This document shows, in pieces, positions 1 to 6,360 of a stretch of 6,604 nt of DNA. This stretch comes from Kiritimatiellia bacterium (GTDB lineage: Bacteria > Verrucomicrobiota > Kiritimatiellia > RFP12 > UBA1067): the NCBI GenBank assembly GCA_017411125.1, contig JAFPNP010000056.1:1-6604 (forward strand). Reading direction: 5' to 3'. The position numbers and the translations under genes are program-made. The notes under the pieces are model-generated. The model had not been told where the DNA came from and ran no database searches. It was given only the letters and a program-made list of their open reading frames with translations. The first letter of the stretch is position 1, and every line of letters starts with the position of its first letter.

Positions 1-1397
1 ACTCGGCCCTCGCGCGGATCGTAGAAACGGGCGAGCAGACCGCTCAGCGTGGACTTGCCGCTCCCCGTCCCGCCGACGACGGCCACGACCTTGCCGCGCG
101 GAATCTCGAACGTCGCGTGGCTCACCGCGTCGCGCTCCGCCGTGTCGTAGCGGAAGGACACGTCCTCGAACGCGATGCAGCGGTCGAAGGACTCTTTCGC
201 CACCGCATCCGGCCTTTCCGGCAGCTCCATCTTCACATCGAGTATCGAGAAGATGCGCGCGAGCGCGGCGCGGCCCTGCTCGACCTGCACCTGCAATTTG
301 GAAAGCTGCTTGAGCGGCTTGTAGATTATGAGGAGCGGAGCGAGCATCGGCACGATCGCGGAAAGCCTCACCCTCGCCACGAAACACCACACCACGAACC
401 CGCACAGCAGCAGGATGCCGACCGTCTCCACGGCCGGCCCGACGAACAACCCCCATCTCACGGAACGGAGCGTGGCCTTGAGAACGTCCTGGTTGACCTG
501 GCGGTAGCGGCGGTTCTCGTACGCCTCCGTGTCGTACGCCTTCACGACGCGCACGCACGTAAGTATCTCGTGTATGCGCGAGCCGAGCCGGGCGAAGCGC
601 TGCAGCGCCCGTTTCGACCACTTCCGCACGCGCTTCGAGATGAACACGACCGGCGCCATGAACAGCGGGAAGCCCACGACGATCAGCCCGAGCGTCGGCA
701 GCATTCCGTTCTGCACCGCCGTCCACACGATGAACCCGACCGAAACGAGTATCTCGAACGGCGCCTGCGCAAGTTCCTGCAGCACGTTCCTTATGATGAG
801 CTGAACCTGCTGCGGATCGCTCGTCGAGCGGCTCATCAGCTGCCCGACGTCGATGCGCCCGAAGAACTGCATGGACTGGCGCTGGAGATGCGAAAGGATG
901 TCGCAGCGGATGTCCTTGACCGTGTGCATCCCGGCCCACGTGAGGCAGTAGTGGTTGAGGAAGGTCAGCGCGCAGCGGGCGAACGCCGCCGCCGGAACCA
1001 CCACGAGTATGGCGAAGAGCAGCGGAAGGCCCAGCGCGTCGTCTTCGTCCTGCATCTCGATGCCGTGCTTCGCGGCGAACTCCTTCACCTTGTCGTACTG
1101 CTTGAGCATCCCCTTCGCCTTGCGCTCCGTCTTAGACGCGGCGGGCGGCGGCGCCTCCTGCCGGGCCGACACTTCTGCGGCGCCGACCCGGTCGAGCGCC
1201 GGGCCGATCACCTGGAAGAGCGGTATGAGCGTGCCTGCCGTGAGAACGCCGCACAGCATCCCGGCCATTATGCGGAGACGGTACTTACGCGCATAGCGCC
1301 AGAGACGCCCGTAGACCTCGCGCGCGGAGTACTCCCGGTCGAAGAACTCCTGCCTGTATTTCGCGTTGGACGCGGATTCGCCGTGATGATGCGCCAT
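1..1397 (-). CDS. MsbA-type ABC exporter, fused permease and ATPase (3' end beyond window)
   Basis: This is a half-transporter with an N-terminal membrane domain and a C-terminal nucleotide-binding domain; 465 residues are visible and the frame is open to the window edge. Hydrophobic segments appear near residues 43-66, 122-146, 212-252 and just past 300, the usual type-I exporter pattern. The stretch FFGRIDVGQLMSRSTSD (about 178-194) and the motif around VRVVKAYDTE (about 282-291) are typical of the MsbA family. Walker A, GGTGSGKST, lies at about 442-450. The signature motif, Walker B and H-loop would lie outside the window. The TM1-TM2 linker (about 67-121) is long, charged and Ala/Pro-rich. 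The ATG at 1397 follows the glycosyltransferase stop by ten bases, with the purine-rich AAGGCGG as a weak ribosome-binding site. Family members flip lipid A, lipid-linked glycans or drugs. The neighbouring glycosyltransferase and sugar mutase favour an envelope lipid or glycan substrate, which is inference. The family is secure; the substrate is unknown. Confidence 0.93.
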   Translation of the reverse strand, partial: MAHHHGESASNAKYRQEFFDREYSAREVYGRLWRYARKYRLRIMAGMLCGVLTAGTLIPLFQVIGPALDRVGAAEVSARQEAPPPAASKTERKAKGMLKQYDKVKEFAAKHGIEMQDEDDALGLPLLFAILVVVPAAAFARCALTFLNHYCLTWAGMHTVKDIRCDILSHLQRQSMQFFGRIDVGQLMSRSTSDPQQVQLIIRNVLQELAQAPFEILVSVGFIVWTAVQNGMLPTLGLIVVGFPLFMAPVVFISKRVRKWSKRALQRFARLGSRIHEILTCVRVVKAYDTEAYENRRYRQVNQDVLKATLRSVRWGLFVGPAVETVGILLLCGFVVWCFVARVRLSAIVPMLAPLLIIYKPLKQLSKLQVQVEQGRAALARIFSILDVKMELPERPDAVAKESFDRCIAFEDVSFRYDTAERDAVSHATFEIPRGKVVAVVGGTGSGKSTLSGLLARFYDPREGR

Positions 1398-1407
1398 GGT
1401 TCCGCCT

Positions 1408-2475
1408 TCACAGCCCCAAGCCGGCGAGAACGCCGGCAAGCTGACGTTTGATTACCTTCATGGAAAGATGTTTGTCGAAGAAGCCACGCGCCGCATCGAA
1501 ATATTCGTCGCGGCGGGACCAGTCCGAACGGTACTCCTCGACCGCCCGCACCAATGCGTCCGGATCGCCGGCGGGAATGAACTTTATCGCGGGACAATCC
1601 TTGGCTTCCGGCGGATAGCCCGTGCAGAACTCGTTGATGGTCGGGCGGCGGCAGGCCATGCACTCGTAAACCTTGTTGCCGATCACGCGCGCCGCCTTCG
1701 CCGTGGTGCCGAACACGCCAAGCACGACGTCGTGCGCACCGATGACTTTCGGCACCTCCGTGTACGGCACCTTGTCGAGAAAGCGCACGTTGGAAAGCCC
1801 GGCGGCCTTGGCCTCGGTCGACGCCTTGTACGCGCCCCAGCCAAGGAAATCCCATCTTATCGGGAGACCCTGCGTACGCCTCGCGGCCTCGACTATCACC
1901 TCCGTGCCGTGCAGCGGAAGATACGCGCCATGGTACAGCACGCGGAACTTCCCTTCTGGATCGGGCGGCGGAGGCGGCTGCGGCGCGAACACCGTCTCGT
2001 CCGTCCCGGTGAACAGCACTCGCATCTTCTCGCGCGGCACGCCGAACTGCTCCGCGCAGAAGTCGAGATGGCAGCTCGTATCCCACGTCACCATGTCCGG
2101 CGCGTTCATCATCCGCGTCTCGCGGGCGTGGAGACGCCTGGCGCGCGGTTCCTCCGCCTTCCACTTGCGCTGCTCCAGCACCTTCTTGTCCCATGCCGAA
2201 ATCATCGGATCGAACAACACCTTCACGCCGCGGCGATGCGCCCAGCGGCAGGCGGCCAGGATATCGCGCTGGCGGCAGACAGGCACCCATACGAGATCCG
2301 GCTTCGGACGCCGCCAAAGCCCGCGCAGAAACGCCTCCACGTCCCCGAACTTCGGAGAAACCTTCACGAAGAAGAAATCGACCTCCCAGCCCAGTTCGCG
2401 GAACAAGGCGGCATAAACCCGGTTACGAGAGTAGCCGGGATCGAATCTTCCCCAAAAAAGGACTTTTTTCGCCAT
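1408..2475 (-). CDS. Glycosyltransferase, GT-B fold, family-4 type
   Basis: This 355-residue protein has the size and layout of a GT4-like retaining glycosyltransferase, which moves a sugar from a nucleotide-sugar donor to a lipid or glycan acceptor at the cytoplasmic face of the membrane. The N-terminal Rossmann half starts KKVLFWGRFDPGYSRN (about 3-18). The linker carries a proline run (about 166-171). The C-terminal half starts VLYHGAYLPLHGTEVIVEAA (about 179-198), a hallmark of the family. The donor-binding region is VIGNKVYECMACRRPTI (about 264-280), where the usual acidic EX7E-type pattern is only partly kept. No signal peptide or membrane helix is evident. It follows the mutase by 48 bases and precedes the ABC exporter by ten, so it is probably co-transcribed with the exporter. 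No Shine-Dalgarno is visible before the ATG; a promoter-like element sits immediately upstream. Donor and acceptor cannot be told from sequence, though mannose is a reasonable guess from the mutase. Confidence 0.9.
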   Translation of the reverse strand: MAKKVLFWGRFDPGYSRNRVYAALFRELGWEVDFFFVKVSPKFGDVEAFLRGLWRRPKPDLVWVPVCRQRDILAACRWAHRRGVKVLFDPMISAWDKKVLEQRKWKAEEPRARRLHARETRMMNAPDMVTWDTSCHLDFCAEQFGVPREKMRVLFTGTDETVFAPQPPPPPDPEGKFRVLYHGAYLPLHGTEVIVEAARRTQGLPIRWDFLGWGAYKASTEAKAAGLSNVRFLDKVPYTEVPKVIGAHDVVLGVFGTTAKAARVIGNKVYECMACRRPTINEFCTGYPPEAKDCPAIKFIPAGDPDALVRAVEEYRSDWSRRDEYFDAARGFFDKHLSMKVIKRQLAGVLAGLGL

Positions 2476-2481
2476 GCATCT

Positions 2482-2510
2482 ATTTTATCAAATGGAATCG
2501 CATACGTCCA
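2482..2510 (-). promoter_or_regulatory. Putative extended -10 promoter for the glycosyltransferase
   Basis: On the minus strand a -35-like TGGACG (2510-2505) is followed by a 17-base spacer and TAAAAT (2487-2482), which matches the consensus -10 at five of six bases. TGA directly precedes it, giving an extended -10. Six bases separate the -10 from the ATG at 2475, so the predicted transcript would begin at or next to the start codon and have no leader. It lies wholly in the gap after the mutase stop. The -35 is weak, so this is a prediction. Confidence 0.45.
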
Positions 2511-2523
2511 GTCCGCGCAAAAC

Positions 2524-3867
2524 CTATCCTTCGGAAATCGCGGCGGAAAGACGTCCGAGCCAATCCGCAAGCCGCTCGTGCGTGTCGCATTCCACGATAA
2601 GCCGCAGGTACGGTTCGGTGTTGGACTGGCGAACGCTCACCCATCCGGCGTCGTATTCGAGCCGATAGCCGTCTATCGTAACGCGCCCCGTCTCCGGCGC
2701 AAAGCCCTTCGCGACGTCGAGAACGCGCGCGATCGCGGCGGACTTGTCCTCTACCTTGAAATTCACCTCGCCCGAATTGGCGTACTTGCCCGCAATCGGC
2801 GCCATGAACGCGCTGACGGAAAGTCCTCGCGCCTTGGCGGAGGCGAAAACTCCGAGGATCCGCAACGCGGCCAGTTCGCCGGAATCGCAGCCATGGAAAT
2901 CGCGGAAATAGTAGTGTCCGGCAAGTTCCCCGCCGCATACCGCGCCCACCTCCCGCAACAGAACCTTGGCGTAAGCGTGGCCGACCTTTCCGATCACCGG
3001 CGTCGCGCCCTGCGCCCGGATCGCCTCTATCGCCGCGCGCGAAGTGCGCACGTCGTGAATTACCGTCGCGCCCGGCCCGCCGCAGACAGAAGCGAGAACG
3101 GGTATGAGATAGTCTGGCTGGATGAAATCGCCCTTCTCGTCTACGAACATGCACCTGTCGGCGTCGCCGTCGAAAATCACGCCGCAGTCAAGGCCAAAAC
3201 GCCGAACGGTTCCGGCGAGCTGTTCGCGCGCTTCCGCCAGCAACGGATTCGGAGAGTGATGCGGGAACGAGCCGTCCGGCGTATCGTTCAAGAACACCGC
3301 CCCCGGAAACAGATCGTGCGCGACAATCGACGCCATGCCGTCCGAACAATCCACCGCGAACTTCAACGCACCGAAGTCCGGTGCATGGGAACGCAGCCAG
3401 CCGACGTACCGGCCAAGCCGCCCGCCATCGCCGACGCCCGGACGCCGCCCTGCAAAATCACCCGGAAAACGCGGCAACGCAGCGCGAAGACGCCGCTCGA
3501 CCTCGGAAAGACCGCTCTCGTATCCGACGGGCAGGGCGCCGCGCCTGGAAACCTTCAAACCATTGTCCGACGGCGGATTGTGCGAAGCCGTGACCATCAC
3601 CGAAGCGTCGAAACCGTCTTCCGCAGTGAAGAAGTAGACCATCGGCGTGGTGGCAAGCCCCATATCCACAACCTCCGCGCCGCCGGCCTCGAGACCGGCT
3701 ACAAGCGCCGCCGCGACCTGCGGCGAGGTGCTGCGGCAATCCCTACCTACGAGAAAACGCTTTGCACCGATAACATCCGGCAGCTCGCGGCCAACGCCAT
3801 ACACCGTTCCGAGATCGAAATCGACTCCGAACGTACCTCTCATATCATATGCCTTGAAGAATCCCAT
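2524..3867 (-). CDS. Phosphomannomutase/phosphoglucomutase (alpha-D-phosphohexomutase)
   Basis: This enzyme interconverts hexose 6-phosphate and hexose 1-phosphate (mannose and/or glucose) in the cytoplasm, feeding GDP-mannose or UDP-glucose synthesis. The 447-residue length matches ManB/CpsG and AlgC relatives. All four family loops are visible: the phosphoserine loop TASHNP (about 93-98, catalytic Ser95); the metal loop DGDADR (about 233-238); the sugar-specificity loop GELAGH (about 313-318), followed by YYFRDF as in ManB-type enzymes; and the phosphate loop RQSNTEP (about 413-419). The N-terminus MGFFKAYDMRGTFG matches the family start, so the ATG at 3867 was chosen over upstream in-frame ATGs that would add an unrelated 50-residue tail. 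AAAGGAG lies upstream with a rather long spacing. The gene ends in TAG 48 bases before the glycosyltransferase, consistent with nucleotide-sugar supply for glycan synthesis. Mannose versus glucose preference cannot be settled from sequence. Confidence 0.93.
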   Translation of the reverse strand: MGFFKAYDMRGTFGVDFDLGTVYGVGRELPDVIGAKRFLVGRDCRSTSPQVAAALVAGLEAGGAEVVDMGLATTPMVYFFTAEDGFDASVMVTASHNPPSDNGLKVSRRGALPVGYESGLSEVERRLRAALPRFPGDFAGRRPGVGDGGRLGRYVGWLRSHAPDFGALKFAVDCSDGMASIVAHDLFPGAVFLNDTPDGSFPHHSPNPLLAEAREQLAGTVRRFGLDCGVIFDGDADRCMFVDEKGDFIQPDYLIPVLASVCGGPGATVIHDVRTSRAAIEAIRAQGATPVIGKVGHAYAKVLLREVGAVCGGELAGHYYFRDFHGCDSGELAALRILGVFASAKARGLSVSAFMAPIAGKYANSGEVNFKVEDKSAAIARVLDVAKGFAPETGRVTIDGYRLEYDAGWVSVRQSNTEPYLRLIVECDTHERLADWLGRLSAAISEG

Positions 3868-3879
3868 AACCGAACCATT

Positions 3880-3886
3880 CTCCTTT
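3880..3886 (-). promoter_or_regulatory. Ribosome-binding site of the phosphohexomutase
   Basis: AAAGGAG on the minus strand is the best Shine-Dalgarno match among the gene starts here. Twelve bases separate it from the ATG at 3867, longer than optimal. A closer ATG at 3878 is only one base away and in another frame, with a stop after 12 codons. The 3867 start is preferred because the protein then begins at the conserved family N-terminus. Confidence 0.6.
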
Positions 3887-3896
3887 CGTCCGCGAT

Positions 3897-3926
3897 AGTG
3901 TACCACACAATCCCCGTCCCGGTCAA
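3897..3926 (-). promoter_or_regulatory. Putative promoter of the phosphohexomutase
   Basis: In the 151-base gap between mnmG and the mutase, the minus strand reads TTGACC (3926-3921, four of six consensus -35 bases, including all of TTGAC), an 18-base spacer and TACACT (3902-3897, four of six). TGG before the hexamer gives an extended -10. The predicted start near 3890 leaves a short leader of about 22 bases that just includes the AAAGGAG site. The rest of the gap (3927-4018) shows only a weak inverted repeat (CGGCGC/GCGCCG, long loop) and no T-tract, so no clear mnmG terminator is seen. Confidence 0.45.
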
Positions 3927-4018
3927 TCAAACACGACACGGCCGAACGACGCATATCATTATCATTTCCACGGCGCGGCAAAACACGAAACAATGGAGCG
4001 CCGCATCCCATCGTCAAT

Positions 4019-6136
4019 TTATTTTACATGACCGCGCTTGATTATTATCGCAAGAACCGCAATGTCCGCAGGATTCACGCCGGGAATGCGTCCGGCCTGC
4101 GCGAGCGTTTCGGGACGATACCTTTTGAGCTTCTCCCTGCTTTCGTACCGCAGCGCGACGCAGGCGTCGTAATCCAGCCAGCGAGGGATTTTGACCGCCT
4201 CGTCTTTTTTAGCCCGCTCCGCCGCAATGCATTCCTGGCGAATATAGCTCGCATAGTGGCGGCGAATCCAAAGCTGCTCGAACACCGCCTTGCACTCCAG
4301 CCAATCCGCTTCTTTGCATCCCGTCCAATCCGTCTCGCGGCAATTGCCGACGGCGCCGAAATAAAAAGCGAGCGCTTCGTCCCGCGACGATTCGAGCAAC
4401 GCATCCAGCTCGCCAACCGTATTGCAAGAACCCAAAAATTCCGAAAGACGTCTGCCGCCCACCATCCGCCGCCCGAAACCAGCAGCCTCGCCCTCCTCGA
4501 CGAGCGAAACGATGCCGGCCATCCGGCGCGTCTGCTCCCTGACTGCCGCCGGAAGCACGCCGATTCTGTCCGCCGCGTCCGCAAGCCGGAATCTCGCATT
4601 GTCCTGCCGCAATATAAGACGCCGCTCCGCCCGGCTGGTGAACATTCTGTACGGCTCGTCGGTTCCCTTCGTCACGAGATCGTCTATCATCACGCCAATA
4701 TAGGCATCCTGTCGGCTGAGAACAAGCGGCGCTTCGCCTTTGACGGAAAACGCGGCGTTCGCGCCCGCCATGATCCCTTGTGCGGCCGCCTCCTCGTAGC
4801 CGGTCGTGCCATTGACCTGTCCGGCAAAATAAAGACCCGCAATCCGCTTCGATTCCAGCGTATGCTTCAATTCGCGGGCGTCGATTCCATCATACTCGAT
4901 CGCGTAGGCGTAGGCGAGGAAACGCGCGTTCTCAAGACCCGGCACGGAACGAACCATCTGCTCCTGGACGTCTCTGGGCAGACTGTTGGAAAGACCGTTG
5001 GGATATATCACGGTTCCATCGCGGTTTTCCGGCTCGAGCATTACATGGTGCCCGGCGGCGCCCGGAAAGCGAACGATCTTGTCCTCGATCGACGGACAAT
5101 ACCGCACGCCCGTCCCCTCTATCGCGCCGCCGTACAGTGCGCTGTCCTTCAAGTGACTGCGTATGATTTCATGCGTTTTCTCCGTCGTATGCGTCGCAAA
5201 GCACGGCATTCTGGGCGAATTCAGCGGCCACGGCGCACCGTGTTTCCACGTGGAAACACGCCCATTTTCCACGCCAACCATGAAATCCGCACCACCTGAA
5301 CCGCCGGAAGACACACTAGGTGCTTTACTAGGTATAAATACCCCTACATCTTCCCTGCCGTCCGTTTCGCCCCCTGTCTGTTTCCACGTGGAAACAACCC
5401 TGCCTCCAAGAACGCAATAACGCGTCCGAAGCGAGAAATAGGGAGGGTTTTCTTCGCCCGGCTGGACGACGGTCTTGCTGAAGTCTATGGATTCTGCCGC
5501 AAGGCGAGGCGGGGTGCCGGTTTTCAAACGCACGAGCCGAAAGCCGTGTTCCTGAAGGGATTTGCTCAGCAAATCGACCGCCGGACGCCCGTCTCCGCCG
5601 GAAGGTTTCGACTCCTTTCCGATGAAAATACGTCCGCGCAAAGCTGTTCCTGTCGTGAGCACGACGCATTTGGCCGGGATGAATCCGCGATCCTCCGTCT
5701 CGACGCCCGCTATCTTCCTCGGTGCGGTGCTTTCCGCGCCGTCCGCCGCAACCGTCCGGATTCCCGTCGCCGAATCCTCGATTACGTCCAGTTCGCTTTC
5801 CGCTTCGACCACGCGTCTCATCCGCAGCGAATATTCCGCCTTGTCGCATTGCGCCCGCGTAGCCTGGACGGCTGGGCCCCGGCTCGTGTTGAGCGTTTTT
5901 TCCTGAAGCGAAGTGAGATCGGCGTTGAAACCCATCTCGCCGCCAAGCGCGTCCAGCTCGAAAACGAGATGGCTTTTGGCAAGTCCGCCAATCGACGGGT
6001 TGCACGGCATCCGGGCTATCGCCTCCTTCAGACCCGTCACGAGAAGCGTGCGCACTCCCATGCGAGCGCTTGCAAGAGCCGCCTCGACGCCCGCATGGCC
6101 GCCGCCGACAACAATTATATCGTATTGATTTTGCAC
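4019..6136 (-). CDS. mnmG: tRNA uridine-5-carboxymethylaminomethyl modification enzyme MnmG (GidA)
   Basis: MnmG works with MnmE to put a (carboxymethyl)aminomethyl group on U34 of certain tRNAs, using FAD, NADH and methylene-tetrahydrofolate. The FAD-binding Rossmann motif VVGGGHAGVEAA is at about 9-20. The two family signatures are present: RYCPSIEDKIVRF (about 345-357) and AGQVNGTTGYEEAAAQG (about 438-454). Cys45 (MPCNPSIGG) and Cys312 (MPCFATHTTEKTH) appear to correspond to the conserved cysteines near 47 and 277 of E. coli MnmG. The C-terminal domain ends with the typical RIPGVNPADIAVL. With the GTG at 6136 the protein is 705 residues, against about 630 usually; most of the excess is a loop at about 236-306. 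The GTG was chosen because the protein then starts four residues before YDIIVVGGG. An in-frame ATG at 6163 would enclose the TATAAT element and has no ribosome-binding site. The common partner rsmG (gidB) is not next to it. Confidence 0.96.
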   Translation of the reverse strand: MQNQYDIIVVGGGHAGVEAALASARMGVRTLLVTGLKEAIARMPCNPSIGGLAKSHLVFELDALGGEMGFNADLTSLQEKTLNTSRGPAVQATRAQCDKAEYSLRMRRVVEAESELDVIEDSATGIRTVAADGAESTAPRKIAGVETEDRGFIPAKCVVLTTGTALRGRIFIGKESKPSGGDGRPAVDLLSKSLQEHGFRLVRLKTGTPPRLAAESIDFSKTVVQPGEENPPYFSLRTRYCVLGGRVVSTWKQTGGETDGREDVGVFIPSKAPSVSSGGSGGADFMVGVENGRVSTWKHGAPWPLNSPRMPCFATHTTEKTHEIIRSHLKDSALYGGAIEGTGVRYCPSIEDKIVRFPGAAGHHVMLEPENRDGTVIYPNGLSNSLPRDVQEQMVRSVPGLENARFLAYAYAIEYDGIDARELKHTLESKRIAGLYFAGQVNGTTGYEEAAAQGIMAGANAAFSVKGEAPLVLSRQDAYIGVMIDDLVTKGTDEPYRMFTSRAERRLILRQDNARFRLADAADRIGVLPAAVREQTRRMAGIVSLVEEGEAAGFGRRMVGGRRLSEFLGSCNTVGELDALLESSRDEALAFYFGAVGNCRETDWTGCKEADWLECKAVFEQLWIRRHYASYIRQECIAAERAKKDEAVKIPRWLDYDACVALRYESREKLKRYRPETLAQAGRIPGVNPADIAVLAIIIKRGHVK
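5239..5260. repeat. Palindrome copy 1 inside mnmG
   Basis: The 18-bp perfect palindrome TGTTTCCACGTGGAAACA occupies 5241-5258 and extends by CG on both sides to a 22-bp perfect palindrome. On the coding strand it is read as VSTWK. An identical 18-bp core occurs 138 bases away, which is exactly 46 codons. Confidence 0.98.
5379..5396. repeat. Palindrome copy 2 inside mnmG
   Basis: This second, identical copy of TGTTTCCACGTGGAAACA lies in the same reading frame as copy 1 and again gives VSTWK. The flanks of the two copies are otherwise unrelated, so the shared unit is essentially the palindrome. It contains no stop codon in any frame, so it can be inserted in genes without ending translation. 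Confidence 0.98.
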
Positions 6137-6143
6137 AGGCGTT

Positions 6144-6172
6144 ATTATATCACATCGCCGCATCGAGGACAA
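6144..6172 (-). promoter_or_regulatory. Putative extended -10 promoter of mnmG
   Basis: On the minus strand TTGTCC (6172-6167, four of six -35 bases), a 17-base spacer and a perfect TATAAT (6149-6144) are seen. TGA precedes the hexamer, giving an extended -10. Only seven bases separate TATAAT from the GTG at 6136, and no Shine-Dalgarno precedes the GTG, so the predicted mRNA starts at or next to the start codon. The -35 overlaps a degenerate copy of the TCGAGGAC-containing repeat found upstream. Confidence 0.6.
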
Positions 6173-6190
6173 TGCGCCCCGGCAATTTTG

Positions 6191-6212
6191 CAATCCGGCT
6201 GCGAAGCCGGAT
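6191..6212. repeat. Intergenic repeat A, copy 1 (hairpin)
   Basis: It matches repeat A copy 2 (6366-6387) at 20 of 22 positions on the same strand. It contains an 8-bp inverted repeat, ATCCGGCT / AGCCGGAT (6193-6212), around a GCGA loop. It resembles REP-type intergenic palindromes in form; no T-tract follows on either strand. Confidence 0.85.
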
Positions 6213-6215
6213 GTC

Positions 6216-6236
6216 TGGCGCGTCGAGGACGCCGCG
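6216..6236. repeat. Intergenic repeat B, copy 1
   Basis: The sequence begins TGGCGCGTCGAG and ends CGCCGCG, and matches repeat B copy 2 (6331-6351) at 19 of 21 positions on the same strand. A third, weaker copy (14 of 18 positions) lies at 6159-6176 over the mnmG -35 region. Confidence 0.8.
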
Positions 6237-6328
6237 TACCCTCCTGCCATGCTATATAGCGCATGACAGAGCAGTAAACCCATAGAGGGGGAATTATGAG
6301 CCCTAGGGGATACAATCGTAGACAGGTA

Positions 6329-6356
6329 CATGGCGCGTCGAGACCGCCGCGCCATG
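6329..6356. repeat. Intergenic repeat B, copy 2, within a 9-bp inverted repeat
   Basis: CATGGCGCG (6329-6337) and CGCGCCATG (6348-6356) form a perfect 9-bp stem with a ten-base loop. Repeat B copy 2 spans 6331-6351. It adjoins the larger trpA-proximal hairpin, so the two could form a double-hairpin unit. Confidence 0.85.
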
Positions 6357-6360
6357 CCAA

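Larger units (their letters stand above)
5219..5431 (-). other. In-frame insertion of about 60 residues within MnmG
   Basis: Between PPYFS (residue 235) and MPC (310-312), MnmG has 74 residues where E. coli MnmG has about a dozen. The extra segment holds VSTWK twice (about 248-252 and 294-298), each encoded by an 18-bp palindrome. Between them is a Gly/Ser-rich stretch (SVSSGGSGG, about 274-282). Codons in its middle (CCT, AGT, GTA, ATA, GCA, TCT, TCA) are AT-ending and unlike the GC-ending codons around it. The frame is intact and all downstream motifs remain, so the protein is probably made. The exact borders are approximate. The loop lies shortly before a cysteine thought to matter for catalysis, so it must be accommodated at the surface. 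The source of the insert is unknown. Confidence 0.8.

Noticed and set aside
117..1451. A 444-codon plus-strand frame over the ABC exporter
   Set aside because: Its Arg/His/Glu-rich composition is that of an antisense shadow. The minus strand encodes an ABC exporter with a Walker A motif throughout this stretch.
3950..4010. Terminator after mnmG
   Set aside because: Only a 6-bp GC stem with a loop of about 21 bases and no T-tract was found, too weak to call.
3868..4017. N-terminal extension of the mutase by 50 residues
   Set aside because: It covers the promoter and ribosome-binding site, and the family begins at the FKAYDMRG-type segment.
1396..4041. An 881-codon plus-strand open frame across the glycosyltransferase and mutase
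   Set aside because: It is antisense in exact codon register to both genes. In GC-rich genes the sense codons TTA, CTA and TCA are rare, so the antisense frame lacks stops. The product is Arg/His-rich with no domain, and the minus-strand proteins are clearly conserved families.
4028..5299. A 423-codon plus-strand frame over mnmG
   Set aside because: It is in antisense register to mnmG, has no family features, and ends within the palindromic insertion region.
6248..6265. GCTATATAGC palindrome as an operator or promoter
   Set aside because: It is a short 10-bp palindrome with no start codon, repeat partner or spaced -35 to support a function.
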